In this document: positions 17,008-24,101 of the stretch, piece after piece | Numbering within the stretch: the first letter of the stretch is position 1 | How the letters are laid out: the number at the start of each line of letters is the position of its first letter | Assembly (NCBI GenBank): GCA_024635555.1 | Contig: JAGXIO010000195.1 | Span: 1-64,000 of the forward strand | Length of the DNA stretch: 64,000 nt | DNA from: Saccharicrinis sp. | GTDB taxonomy: Bacteria > Bacteroidota > Bacteroidia > Bacteroidales > Marinilabiliaceae | Reading direction: 5' to 3' | Position numbers and translations under genes: made by a program | The notes under the pieces: model-generated | Seen by the model: the letters and a program-made list of their open reading frames with translations, nothing else | The model's database searches: none | Told to the model about the DNA's origin: nothing

Positions 17008-18228
17008 ATGCTCAATCTAAGTAAAATAACGAATTACACACTTGTATATTTGCTCATTGCATTTTCGGGAGTTCCTTTCTTTTACAGGGCGCACATCGCT
17101 GTGATGATTGTTTTTTTGGCGTTTCCGGCAACGGTTTTCATTCTCCGCAAACGAAAACTAGATCGTTTTTTTGTTTATTATTTAGTGTTCGTACTTGTTA
17201 TTCAGATGGGACAGATGCTGAAGTTTTATGAGTTGCCGGCAAAAACATTTTTAGGAATGCATGCGCGTCTGCTGTTTGCCTATCTAACCATAAGGGCGGT
17301 GGGTAGGAAAACACCTGAATACTATATCAATATCCTGATATTTTCAGTGTTGACAAGTTTGGTATTTTATTTGGCCTCGTATAATGGAGCATTAGAGCGC
17401 TTTATGGAAAATACCATAGCGCCCATCTTCGATAACCCATTTATAGAAGACGAAGGTTATAAGTATTGGCCTAGCATTATCATTTATACTTTTAATGCAA
17501 AGGGCGAAGGTCTGATTTGGCTCAAACGAAACTCTGGACCGTTTTGGGAGCCGGGGGCTTTTTCGGGCTTTCTGATAATTGCTCTGTTGTTCAATATAAT
17601 CATCACAGGTAAACTGAATAACAAAAAAAATAGGATACTCATGCTTGGTGTGGTATCCACTTTCTCTACCTCAGGACTATTAGTTTTGGCATGTCTCGTT
17701 GTTTTTTACCTGCTGCTAAATCGCGATAGAGGAACCAAATACATTTTGGTGCCTTTTGTTTTGGTTGCGGGTATTTATGGTTTTTTCAGCTTCGATTTTA
17801 TGGGTAATAAGGTTATTAGTACGATGAACTATACTGACCAGACTTACAATACACGATTTAAAAGTGGAATGATCGATTTTATGGATTTTACGAACCATCC
17901 CTTTTTTGGCATGGGAAGATCGCAGAGTACCCGGTACGACGGAGAAAAGGACGCGCGCGCAATGCATCGCAACAATGGAGTTAGCAATCAGTTGGTTATG
18001 TATGGCGGTATTGCCTTTGTATTGTATTTTTATTTGGTGTACCTTAGTTTTTATCGCATGTGTATCGCCTATGGGGTGAATAAAAGAATGGCCTTGTTTG
18101 CCTTGCTTACTATAGCTTTGATTGGTTTTTCGCAAATATATTTCACCAAGGTTTTTTTTATATCACTAACAATGATGAGTATTTTATTTGCAGGCGGTAA
18201 TCAGTCCACAGTTAACAGTCAACAGTAA
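17008..18228 (+). CDS. Wzy-like O-antigen/exopolysaccharide polymerase or ligase
   Basis: 406 residues with about ten hydrophobic segments spread along the chain and a long soluble loop in the middle (about 130-185). The loop is followed by N-S-G-P-F-W-E-P-G-A-F-S-G-F, a segment typical of Wzy/WaaL-like proteins. A second loop holds N-H-P-F-F-G-M-G. This is the expected polymerase of a Wzx/Wzy-type pathway and it sits between the glycosyltransferases. No flippase gene is visible in the cluster. The final 11 residues (G-G-N-Q-S-T-V-N-S-Q-Q) are encoded by the CAGT-rich repeat that begins near 18200. Confidence 0.8.
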   Translation: MLNLSKITNYTLVYLLIAFSGVPFFYRAHIAVMIVFLAFPATVFILRKRKLDRFFVYYLVFVLVIQMGQMLKFYELPAKTFLGMHARLLFAYLTIRAVGRKTPEYYINILIFSVLTSLVFYLASYNGALERFMENTIAPIFDNPFIEDEGYKYWPSIIIYTFNAKGEGLIWLKRNSGPFWEPGAFSGFLIIALLFNIIITGKLNNKKNRILMLGVVSTFSTSGLLVLACLVVFYLLLNRDRGTKYILVPFVLVAGIYGFFSFDFMGNKVISTMNYTDQTYNTRFKSGMIDFMDFTNHPFFGMGRSQSTRYDGEKDARAMHRNNGVSNQLVMYGGIAFVLYFYLVYLSFYRMCIAYGVNKRMALFALLTIALIGFSQIYFTKVFFISLTMMSILFAGGNQSTVNSQQ

Positions 18229-18280
18229 TCAGTTATCGGTAATCAGTTATCGGTAATCAGTGGACAGTTAGCAATACTCA
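18200..18280 (+). repeat. CAGT-type degenerate tandem repeat
   Basis: Variants of CAGTTATCGGTAAT and CAGTTAACAGT run head to tail from the last codons of the polymerase gene into the gap before the next glycosyltransferase. Closely related to the repeats at 16851 and 19217. Confidence 0.85.
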
Positions 18281-18345
18281 GTAGCCCAAAACTTTTAACT
18301 CGTAATTTAGAAACTCTGAACTCTAAACTTTAACCTTAAAAGAGA

Positions 18346-19218
18346 ATGAAAATATTTGTTGTAATAGCTGTTTTTAACCGCAAAGCATACACTATTCAGT
18401 GCTTGCAACAGCTTCAAAAACAAACGTATAAAAACATGGGTGTAGTATTGGTGGATGATGGATCTAGCGATGGTACTTATGAATATGTGCAGCAAAACTT
18501 TCCCGAAGTTATTCTTGTTAAGGGTACCGGTGATTGGTGGTGGACAAAATCGATGAACCAAGGTTGTTATGCCGCCATCGAAAAAGGGGCAGAGTTGATA
18601 CTTACCCTAAACGACGACACGCTGTTTGATTCTACGCTGGTTGAACGCATGGTTGAACTTCATAAACAAAACCCAGATGCAACTATCGGCACTTTAAATT
18701 TGATAAAAAAACAAAAGGATTATATCTTTTTTTCGGGTATCAAGAATATTGCATGGTGGAAGGCCAAGGAGATAAAATATCATAAAGCTTTTAGCCCTTT
18801 GCCAGATGGGCTTAGTGGTCTGCATGCTACCAAATGCTTAAACGGCAGGGGAACATTGATTCCTGTATCTATTTTTGAAGAGGTAGGCGGTTATAATGAG
18901 CAGTTTGTTCAATATGCTTCGGATTTCGATTTGGCGCTGAGGATACAAAAGGCAGGCTATCGTTGCCTTATAAGCTATGATGTTGTGGTGTATTCGTTTG
19001 TTGAAGATACAGGTGGGGGAAAGAGTTTTATAAAGCAATCGAGCCGTACCTTTTTTAAATCGTTTTTTAACCCGTATTCGCAAACGAGTTTAAAAATGAC
19101 CTATCATTATTATAAATCACACGCACCTAAATTGGTTTTTATACCTGCAATAGGACTTCAAATATTACGTACGGTGTTTGCTTTTTATAGAAAACGTAAC
19201 CTCGTATCTAAACTCTAA
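18346..19218 (+). CDS. Glycosyltransferase family 2 protein
   Basis: 290 residues, GT-A fold. V-V-I-A-V-F-N-R-K-A-Y-T at the N-terminus, V-L-V-D-D-G-S-S-D-G-T with the first Asp pair, L-T-L-N-D-D-T-L as the DxD-like metal site, and a G-G-Y-N-E-Q-F acceptor-side motif. The C-terminal part is amphipathic and may lie on the membrane. Resembles rhamnosyl- or other GT2 enzymes that build the repeat unit. Gene ends directly at the start of the next repeat block. Confidence 0.88.
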   Translation: MKIFVVIAVFNRKAYTIQCLQQLQKQTYKNMGVVLVDDGSSDGTYEYVQQNFPEVILVKGTGDWWWTKSMNQGCYAAIEKGAELILTLNDDTLFDSTLVERMVELHKQNPDATIGTLNLIKKQKDYIFFSGIKNIAWWKAKEIKYHKAFSPLPDGLSGLHATKCLNGRGTLIPVSIFEEVGGYNEQFVQYASDFDLALRIQKAGYRCLISYDVVVYSFVEDTGGGKSFIKQSSRTFFKSFFNPYSQTSLKMTYHYYKSHAPKLVFIPAIGLQILRTVFAFYRKRNLVSKL

Positions 19219-19306
19219 TCAGTTAACAGGGATCAGTTAACAGTAATCAGTTAACAGTAATCAGTTAACAGGGATCAGTTAACAGTTAACAGTTAACAGT
19301 AAATCA
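19217..19306 (+). repeat. 15-bp degenerate tandem repeat
   Basis: Five or more units like ATCAGTTAACAGTA or ATCAGTTAACAGGG, then AGTTAAC triplets, lie in the gap between the two GT2 genes. They are followed by a short AATCCTTT repeat (about 19310-19340). Confidence 0.9.
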
Positions 19307-19361
19307 GTATTAATCCTTTAATCCTTTAATCCCTTAATCTTCATCAAATTATAAATCTAAG

Positions 19362-20390
19362 ATGTTAATAAACGATCAAAAATCAAATATAGAGATTGAT
19401 ACCAAGGCTGTAACAGTTTCATTTATTATTATAGGTCGCAACGAGGGCTGGCGTTTAAAGTTATGTTTAAAAAGCACGGTAAAGGCCATAAAAGAATGTG
19501 GATTACAGGCAGAGATTATTTATGTGGATTCGCAATCGACCGATGATAGTTTAAATGTTGCCAAGCAGTTTGATTTGGTAAAATGTTTTTTGATAACCGG
19601 AATATGCAATGCGGCCATAGCTCGTAACATTGGCGTTAAAGAAGCACAAGGCCAAAGTCTGATATTTTTGGATGGCGACATGGAAATTAATCCTGATTTT
19701 CTGAATTTGATTCTTGACAAAAACGGTGAACTAAAGCATGAGTTTGTTTCGGGTAATTTTATGAATTATTATTACGATAATGATGGTGTTTTTTTAAGAA
19801 AGGACTTTTATCGTAAAATTTACGTCGAAAAGGATACCATTCAATATACTACAGGTGGACTGTTTGCCATAAAGCGTACACATTGGGAAAGTGTGGGTGG
19901 AATGCGCAACAAATACAAAAAGGGTCAGGATTTGGATTTGGGCTACCGTTTGGCTAAAAATGGCATTCCCCTACTCCGAAAAAAAGAACTCATGGCCAAT
20001 CATCATACCATTGATTACAAGGATAAAAAGCGCTTATGGCGTTCTGTTTTTGATGGTTCGCAAGTGTATCCGCGCGTTATTTTGTACCGCGACAACATTT
20101 TTAATAAATATGTGCGCAAACGTATGCTTACAAGCGACCCAACTTTGATATTTCTAATTGCCTCTATTCTACTTTCTGTTTTACTAAAATGTGCTGCACC
20201 TATGCTTGTATATGTTTTGTTAGCCGCCATGGGGGTGGCTTATGCTATGTATAAAACTTCATTTAAAGGGTATTTAAACAGGCTGGGCAATCATGTGTTA
20301 AAAGACATTGTTAACGTATTTGCTTTGTTGTTTTATTATCCAAGCAACAATATTGAGCTTAAATATGAACGGATAATGCAGAACAAATAA
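19362..20390 (+). CDS. Glycosyltransferase family 2 protein with C-terminal membrane segments
   Basis: 342 residues. GT-A motifs: S-F-I-I-I-G-R-N-E-G-W-R-L, I-I-Y-V-D-S-Q-S-T-D-D-S, I-F-L-D-G-D-M-E with the DxD, and G-Q-D-L-D-L-G-Y. Two or three hydrophobic segments near residues 258-300 anchor it to the inner membrane. It is the last recognisable sugar transferase of the cluster. A terminator is not evident after it. Confidence 0.87.
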   Translation: MLINDQKSNIEIDTKAVTVSFIIIGRNEGWRLKLCLKSTVKAIKECGLQAEIIYVDSQSTDDSLNVAKQFDLVKCFLITGICNAAIARNIGVKEAQGQSLIFLDGDMEINPDFLNLILDKNGELKHEFVSGNFMNYYYDNDGVFLRKDFYRKIYVEKDTIQYTTGGLFAIKRTHWESVGGMRNKYKKGQDLDLGYRLAKNGIPLLRKKELMANHHTIDYKDKKRLWRSVFDGSQVYPRVILYRDNIFNKYVRKRMLTSDPTLIFLIASILLSVLLKCAAPMLVYVLLAAMGVAYAMYKTSFKGYLNRLGNHVLKDIVNVFALLFYYPSNNIELKYERIMQNK

Positions 20391-20412
20391 AGGCGCGGTG
20401 TTTTCAAAAATG

Positions 20413-20420
20413 TATTTTTG
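20413..20420 (+). promoter_or_regulatory. TAnnTTTG element upstream of the MFS gene
   Basis: TATTTTTG matches the Bacteroidetes -7 consensus. It lies about 117 bases before the MFS start and 19 bases before the short glycosyltransferase-like remnant at 20439, so it may have served that older gene. Confidence 0.35.
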
Positions 20421-20438
20421 GCATTTTGATTTAAAACG

Positions 20439-20486
20439 ATGGCAAGGGTACTTTTTGTGCTTAATGTTGCTCCATATCTTTTTTAA
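20439..20486 (+). pseudogene. Possible N-terminal remnant of a glycosyltransferase
   Basis: Fifteen codons read M-A-R-V-L-F-V-L-N-V-A-P-Y-L-F and then stop. This is what the first strand of a GT4 enzyme looks like. Nothing after the stop continues the homology in any frame. It is too short to be sure, but its place at the end of the glycosyltransferase cluster makes a deletion remnant reasonable. Confidence 0.3.
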
Positions 20487-20536
20487 ACACCCAAGCGTTC
20501 TTGCTGCGTAATCACTACTGCTTTTTGATCTGTTCT

Positions 20537-21745
20537 ATGCAAAATATACATACTAAACGTCCGCTTTTATTAATGGTGCTTTTGGCGGCACTGGTTACCA
20601 TGTCACCTTTTGCCATCGACTCGTATTTGGCCGCTATGCCATTGATGGCTACATTTTTTGGGGTTAGTATGGGCGTGGTTGAACTCACCATTACCTTGTA
20701 TTTTTTAGGCTTTGCCGTGGGTAATTTTTTTGGCGGTCCCTTGTCCGATTCCTTTGGTCGGAAGCCAATTGCCTTAACAGGTGTGGCTCTTTACGGTTTA
20801 TCATCGTCCATTATTCCTTTTTGCGATAGCATTGAATTGTTGTTGATTTTTAGAGTGACTCAGGCCTTTGGAGGCGGTTTTGCTACCGTTACGGCCAATG
20901 TTTTTATACGCGATTGGTATTCGGGTAAGCAGGTGGCTAAATTTGTTACCATTATTAGCATGATGATGATGCTTGCTCCGTTGCTTGCTCCAGTAATTGG
21001 TGCTGTACTCATCCATCACAAGGGATGGCAAGGTGTTTTCTTTTTTATGTTTGCTTTCGCAATAGTATTGTTTATCGCATTTTTCATCCTTATTCCCGAG
21101 TCTAGGGATAAAGCCTTGATAACCCGAAAAATATCCACTCAGCAGATATTAAGAAAATATAAAGTATTTTTTAGCGACAGTCAATCCGTTATCATGTTGT
21201 TTGCCATCAGCTTTTCCATGGCCGGTATGTATATTTTCCTCACGGGAGCATCATTTATTTACCTCGGATATTTTAATATCGAAGCGAGTAAGTTCCCACT
21301 TCTGTTCGGTTCTAATGTTGTGCTTAATATCCTGTTGTCGTTTTTAAACACGCAGTTGTTAAAACGTTACGAGCCCAAGTATATGCTTCGGGTTGGTTTG
21401 GTTATCCAATTAATTGGGGGTATTATTTTACTTTTTTCAGTTCTTCAACCCGATCCATCTTTTTGGGCTGTATTTATAGGTGTCGTATTATTTGTGGGTA
21501 GCCTGGGCTTGATATTTGGAAACGGAACGGCAACAATACTCAATATTAATCCTAAGGTAAGCGGGTCGGCCAATGCTACCATAGGCATCATGCGTTTCCT
21601 ACTCAGCTTTATTATTGGCAGTGTTATGGCGCTTTTCCATACCGGAGATTTAATACCCACAGGCATTACCATGTTTTGCTGTACTGTAGTAGCAAATGTC
21701 TTTTTTGTGGTGGCCATGCGTAAGATGAGGCCAAGTGTAGGTTAG
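20537..21745 (+). CDS. MFS transporter, Bcr/CflA drug-resistance family
   Basis: 402 residues from the ATG at 20537 (a TTG at 20501 would add a poor 12-residue extension). Twelve transmembrane segments are expected. The N-terminal P-F-A-I-D-S-Y-L-A-A-M-P pattern and loop motif G-P-L-S-D-S-F-G-R-K-P are typical of Bcr/CflA multidrug exporters, which use the proton gradient. F-G-N-G-T-A in the C-terminal half and an S-G-S-A-N-A stretch also fit. Not related to the polysaccharide genes by sequence; it does not look like a Wzx flippase. Confidence 0.88.
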   Translation: MQNIHTKRPLLLMVLLAALVTMSPFAIDSYLAAMPLMATFFGVSMGVVELTITLYFLGFAVGNFFGGPLSDSFGRKPIALTGVALYGLSSSIIPFCDSIELLLIFRVTQAFGGGFATVTANVFIRDWYSGKQVAKFVTIISMMMMLAPLLAPVIGAVLIHHKGWQGVFFFMFAFAIVLFIAFFILIPESRDKALITRKISTQQILRKYKVFFSDSQSVIMLFAISFSMAGMYIFLTGASFIYLGYFNIEASKFPLLFGSNVVLNILLSFLNTQLLKRYEPKYMLRVGLVIQLIGGIILLFSVLQPDPSFWAVFIGVVLFVGSLGLIFGNGTATILNINPKVSGSANATIGIMRFLLSFIIGSVMALFHTGDLIPTGITMFCCTVVANVFFVVAMRKMRPSVG

Positions 21746-21781
21746 CTTAAATTTGCCTTTACTCTTTTTAATAAAATAGAT

Positions 21782-22030
21782 ATGCCACGATTAGACAAAA
21801 CAGGACCCGAAGGTAAAGGGTCGCAAACAGAACGTAGGATGGGTACATGTAACCCCGAAGGGCAAGGTAGAAATAGGACTGAGGAAGCCGATAATTCTAC
21901 TGGTACACGCAGAAGAGATGGCTCAGGACAAGGGGCTGGAGGTGGACAGGGAGTTGGCTCCGGGCGCGGAAAAGGAAACAAAAAGAGAGGCCTAGGTCGG
22001 TTCTTTGGTCTGGGAAAAGGAAACGTGTAA
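21782..22030 (+). CDS. Small Gly/Arg-rich protein, DUF5320-like
   Basis: 82 residues starting M-P-R-L-D-K-T-G-P-E-G-K-G, close to the M-P-x-x-D-x-T-G-P-x-G-x-G start of DUF5320-type small proteins. The rest is rich in Gly, Arg, Lys and Asn with a basic C-terminus (R-G-L-G-R-F-F-G-L-G-K-G). Such proteins are predicted to be disordered and have no assigned role; in other genomes they often sit near metal or iron-sulfur cofactor genes. Here it is followed after 15 bases by the remnant of cobO. Confidence 0.6.
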   Translation: MPRLDKTGPEGKGSQTERRMGTCNPEGQGRNRTEEADNSTGTRRRDGSGQGAGGGQGVGSGRGKGNKKRGLGRFFGLGKGNV

Positions 22031-22045
22031 TAGTTCAGCTCTGAG

Positions 22046-22230
22046 GTGAAAGGATATATTCAAGTTTATACCGGCGATGGTAAAGGCAAAACAACAGCTG
22101 CAATCGGTTTGGCTTTTCGTGCCTTGGGCGCAGGTAAAAAAGTATTTTTGAAGAATTACTGAAAGTAGCAGATTGGATAACTGAAATGAAAGAATTCAAA
22201 CACTATTACCACACAATAAAACAAAAAAAC
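22046..22230 (+). pseudogene. cobO: cobO (corrinoid adenosyltransferase) remnant with large internal deletion
   Basis: From the GTG at 22046, 38 codons read K-G-Y-I-Q-V-Y-T-G-D-G-K-G-K-T-T-A-A and so on to G-K-K-V-F, the exact N-terminal P-loop region of CobO/BtuR. The frame then stops at 22160. In the next frame, from about 22150, L-L-K-V-A-D-W-I-T-E-M-K-E-F-K-H-Y-Y matches the C-terminal end of the same enzyme. So roughly 120 middle codons were lost and the ends joined out of frame. The intact enzyme adenosylates cobalamin; this copy cannot. The terminator at 22227 would have served either this gene or the RNA gene on the other strand. Confidence 0.8.
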
Positions 22231-22260
22231 CACTCCTTTTTTAAGAGTGGTTTTTTTGTT
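22227..22260. terminator. Bidirectional intrinsic terminator
   Basis: A 9-bp stem AAACCACTC / GAGTGGTTT with a 9-base loop; T-rich tails occur on both strands. On the plus strand it ends the cobO remnant, on the minus strand it lies directly after the RNA 3' end at 22266-22290. Confidence 0.88.
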
Positions 22261-22265
22261 TTCCG

Positions 22266-22290
22266 TGGAGCTGCAGGGTTTCGAACCCTG
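22266..22290 (-). ncRNA. Displaced 3' end of a tmRNA-like (or tRNA) gene, attachment-site scar
   Basis: On the minus strand there is a perfect T arm: stem CAGGG, loop TTCGAAA, stem CCCTG, followed by the 7-base acceptor strand CAGCTCC and discriminator A, then directly the terminator at 22227-22260. The acceptor strand would pair with GGGGCTG, the 5' end typical of tmRNA, allowing one G-U pair. No anticodon arm, D arm or tmRNA body lies upstream on the minus strand. This is the picture left when an island inserts into the 3' end of an RNA gene. Which RNA it was is not certain; ssrA is my best guess. No second copy is found to the right in the window. Confidence 0.6.
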
Positions 22291-22714
22291 GTCTGATAGT
22301 GTCTTTATTTCCAGATTGTTATGTCGCAAATATAATGTTTTGTATAAACGATTGTTAAACTTTTTTGTTTTTATAATTATAATAATATAACTACATTAAA
22401 ATACTATGTAATTTGTACTACTGTACTGGGTGTTGCTATTTTATTCAATATCAAGACATTAAATTAGTTCAATGTTAGTGCATTTAAAGTTCAATAGTTC
22501 ATTTGACTAATTGGCAATTTCTTTGTTTTCAATTCTGTATTTTTTCCCTTATGCCTTTTTTAACATAACTAAATAGGCATAAGGGAAAAAATGTAATCCA
22601 ATTATATATCTTTTTAATAAACTAAGCTTCTGAGCTTAAATCTCCTATTTGAAAATTACGCGGAAAATTTCTGCTGCTACATCGTACGTATAACGTTGTA
22701 TATAATCATAAGCT
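22291..22714. other. Left flank of the mobile module
   Basis: AT-rich gap between the RNA scar and the end of the XRE gene. The only clear feature is the 18-bp inverted repeat at 22539-22592. No coding frame is convincing. Confidence 0.6.
22539..22592. repeat. Perfect 18-bp inverted repeat
   Basis: Arms 22539-22556 and 22575-22592 (core TTTTTTCCCTTATGCCT) pair perfectly around an 18-base loop. The left arm plus part of the loop, TTCCCTTATGCCTTTTTTA (22544-22562), occurs again as a direct repeat at 29354-29372. The flanking U-rich tail would also let it work as a terminator for the XRE gene at 22715. Confidence 0.9.
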
Positions 22715-23689
22715 TTAGTGAATATTTAAAAAACTCTTTAATTTCGCAGAGTCAATATTAATATTTCTATCATCAACACCTCTTATAGTATACCACTTTG
22801 GCGAACTGAATTTTTTCGAAGATTCTGATTTGACAAAAGAAACATTCAAAATGCCTTCCGAGAAATAGGATAATTCTACCCATATAAAGTCATGCACGGA
22901 CAATTTATAATCAAGTAAATATTTTTGATATACTCTATTTGCAACATCTTCAATATTAACTTGAATTGGTTTTGAATGATTAGGATAATTAGAAAGAAAC
23001 ACCACAGGTAGATTGACATTCTTACAAACTATATGTACTGGAAAATTCGATATGTCTGCAAAATTTTCAATTAATTCGATATACTCTGAATCCAATATTG
23101 TTAAGTTATGCTTCTTGGGGAATATAGAATTAATAGTGTCAATTAAATATATTTTTATCTGAAGGGCTTCATTCCAAAAATTAACCAGCCTCTGTGATCT
23201 TCCTATTAATGCATTGTGGTTAATGTAATCGCCTGCCTTGATATTTTTATAGTCAATTTTATATTGCTCTTTGTAAAATATATCTGTTGGGATCTTAAAG
23301 AAACTGCAAACACTTCTTAATTGCATGATTCCAAAAGAGGTAGAATTTACAAATGAAAATAAATCTTTCATAGAAACCTTTAAGAATAAAGCCAAGTCAG
23401 ATTCTTCATAATTATGAATGTTCAGTACTCCTGATAAATAACGCAATTGAGTTCTATCAACAATGTCATTACTATGTATTGTGTGATTATCAATCCCTAA
23501 TGCTTCATTTATTTCAATATTCAATTGAGAACATAACTCCATAAATACCGAAAGTTTAATGGATGATGGATTATCCAATAATTTGTACAATCCACTGCGA
23601 CTTATCCCTATAGACTTTGAAAGATCCTCGGTAGATATATTACGTTTCCTAATCTTCTCTAATATGAATTCATTAAAATTTTCAAGCAT
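22715..23689 (-). CDS. XRE-family transcriptional regulator
   Basis: 324 residues. The N-terminal helix-turn-helix is S-T-E-D-L-S-K-S-I-G-I-S-R-S-G-L-Y-K-L-L (about residues 19-38). The remaining 250 residues have no domain I recognise; a second weak HTH-like stretch occurs near 82-115. It is transcribed away from the excisionase-primase operon with 141 bases between the starts, the layout of an element repressor controlling its own and the divergent promoter. Strongly AT-rich codon use, like the rest of the module. Confidence 0.75.
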   Translation of the reverse strand: MLENFNEFILEKIRKRNISTEDLSKSIGISRSGLYKLLDNPSSIKLSVFMELCSQLNIEINEALGIDNHTIHSNDIVDRTQLRYLSGVLNIHNYEESDLALFLKVSMKDLFSFVNSTSFGIMQLRSVCSFFKIPTDIFYKEQYKIDYKNIKAGDYINHNALIGRSQRLVNFWNEALQIKIYLIDTINSIFPKKHNLTILDSEYIELIENFADISNFPVHIVCKNVNLPVVFLSNYPNHSKPIQVNIEDVANRVYQKYLLDYKLSVHDFIWVELSYFSEGILNVSFVKSESSKKFSSPKWYTIRGVDDRNINIDSAKLKSFLNIH

Positions 23690-23758
23690 ATTGATTATGT
23701 CTAAATCTAAAATTTTTAAAGTAATAACATTATGAAAGTGTATATTTAAATTATTTTC

Positions 23759-23766
23759 TATATTTG
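23759..23766 (+). promoter_or_regulatory. TAnnTTTG element for the excisionase-primase operon
   Basis: TATATTTG matches the Bacteroidetes -7 consensus and lies in the divergent gap between the XRE repressor and the excisionase-like gene, 64 bases before the chosen start. Confidence 0.45.
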
Positions 23767-23830
23767 TGGAATAATCTATATTTATGACATGCTGCTAATC
23801 ATTATTATTTCAAATATAATCAATATTCAT

Positions 23831-24100
23831 ATGGAAAAAGAAAAAATTGAATTTGTTAATATTCCACGATATCAGTTGGAAAGTATTCTTTTGAATACAT
23901 TAAGAAAATATGAAAGGATTAAAGCGATAGAACAACCCAAAGAAGACACCTTATTATCAAAAAAAGAGGCTGCTAAATTATTAGGAGTTTGTTACAATAC
24001 TTTGATGCGCTTAATTAAAACAGGTTCAATCTCAACTACATTAGATGGATCAAGAGTTCCGAAGTCATCTATAGATGAATATGTTAAAAGAAAGAAGTAA
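23831..24100 (+). CDS. Excisionase-like helix-turn-helix protein
   Basis: 89 residues from the ATG at 23831 (an upstream ATG at 23789 would add a 14-residue Ile/Asn tail). The C-terminal half is a MerR-like HTH_17 domain: L-L-S-K-K-E-A-A-K-L-L-G-V-C-Y-N-T-L-M-R, then the wing with S-R-V-P-K-S-S-I-D-E-Y. Proteins of this type act as recombination directionality factors or regulators in Bacteroidetes elements. One base separates it from the primase gene, so the two are co-translated. Confidence 0.75.
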   Translation: MEKEKIEFVNIPRYQLESILLNTLRKYERIKAIEQPKEDTLLSKKEAAKLLGVCYNTLMRLIKTGSISTTLDGSRVPKSSIDEYVKRKK

Positions 24101-24101
24101 T

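Noticed and set aside
16851-19306. CRISPR array in the polysaccharide cluster
   Set aside because: Units are 14-15 bp and directly adjacent with no unique spacers, and no cas gene is present.
22266-22310. Complete tRNA gene
   Set aside because: Only the T arm and acceptor strand exist; no D arm or anticodon arm can be found on the minus strand upstream.
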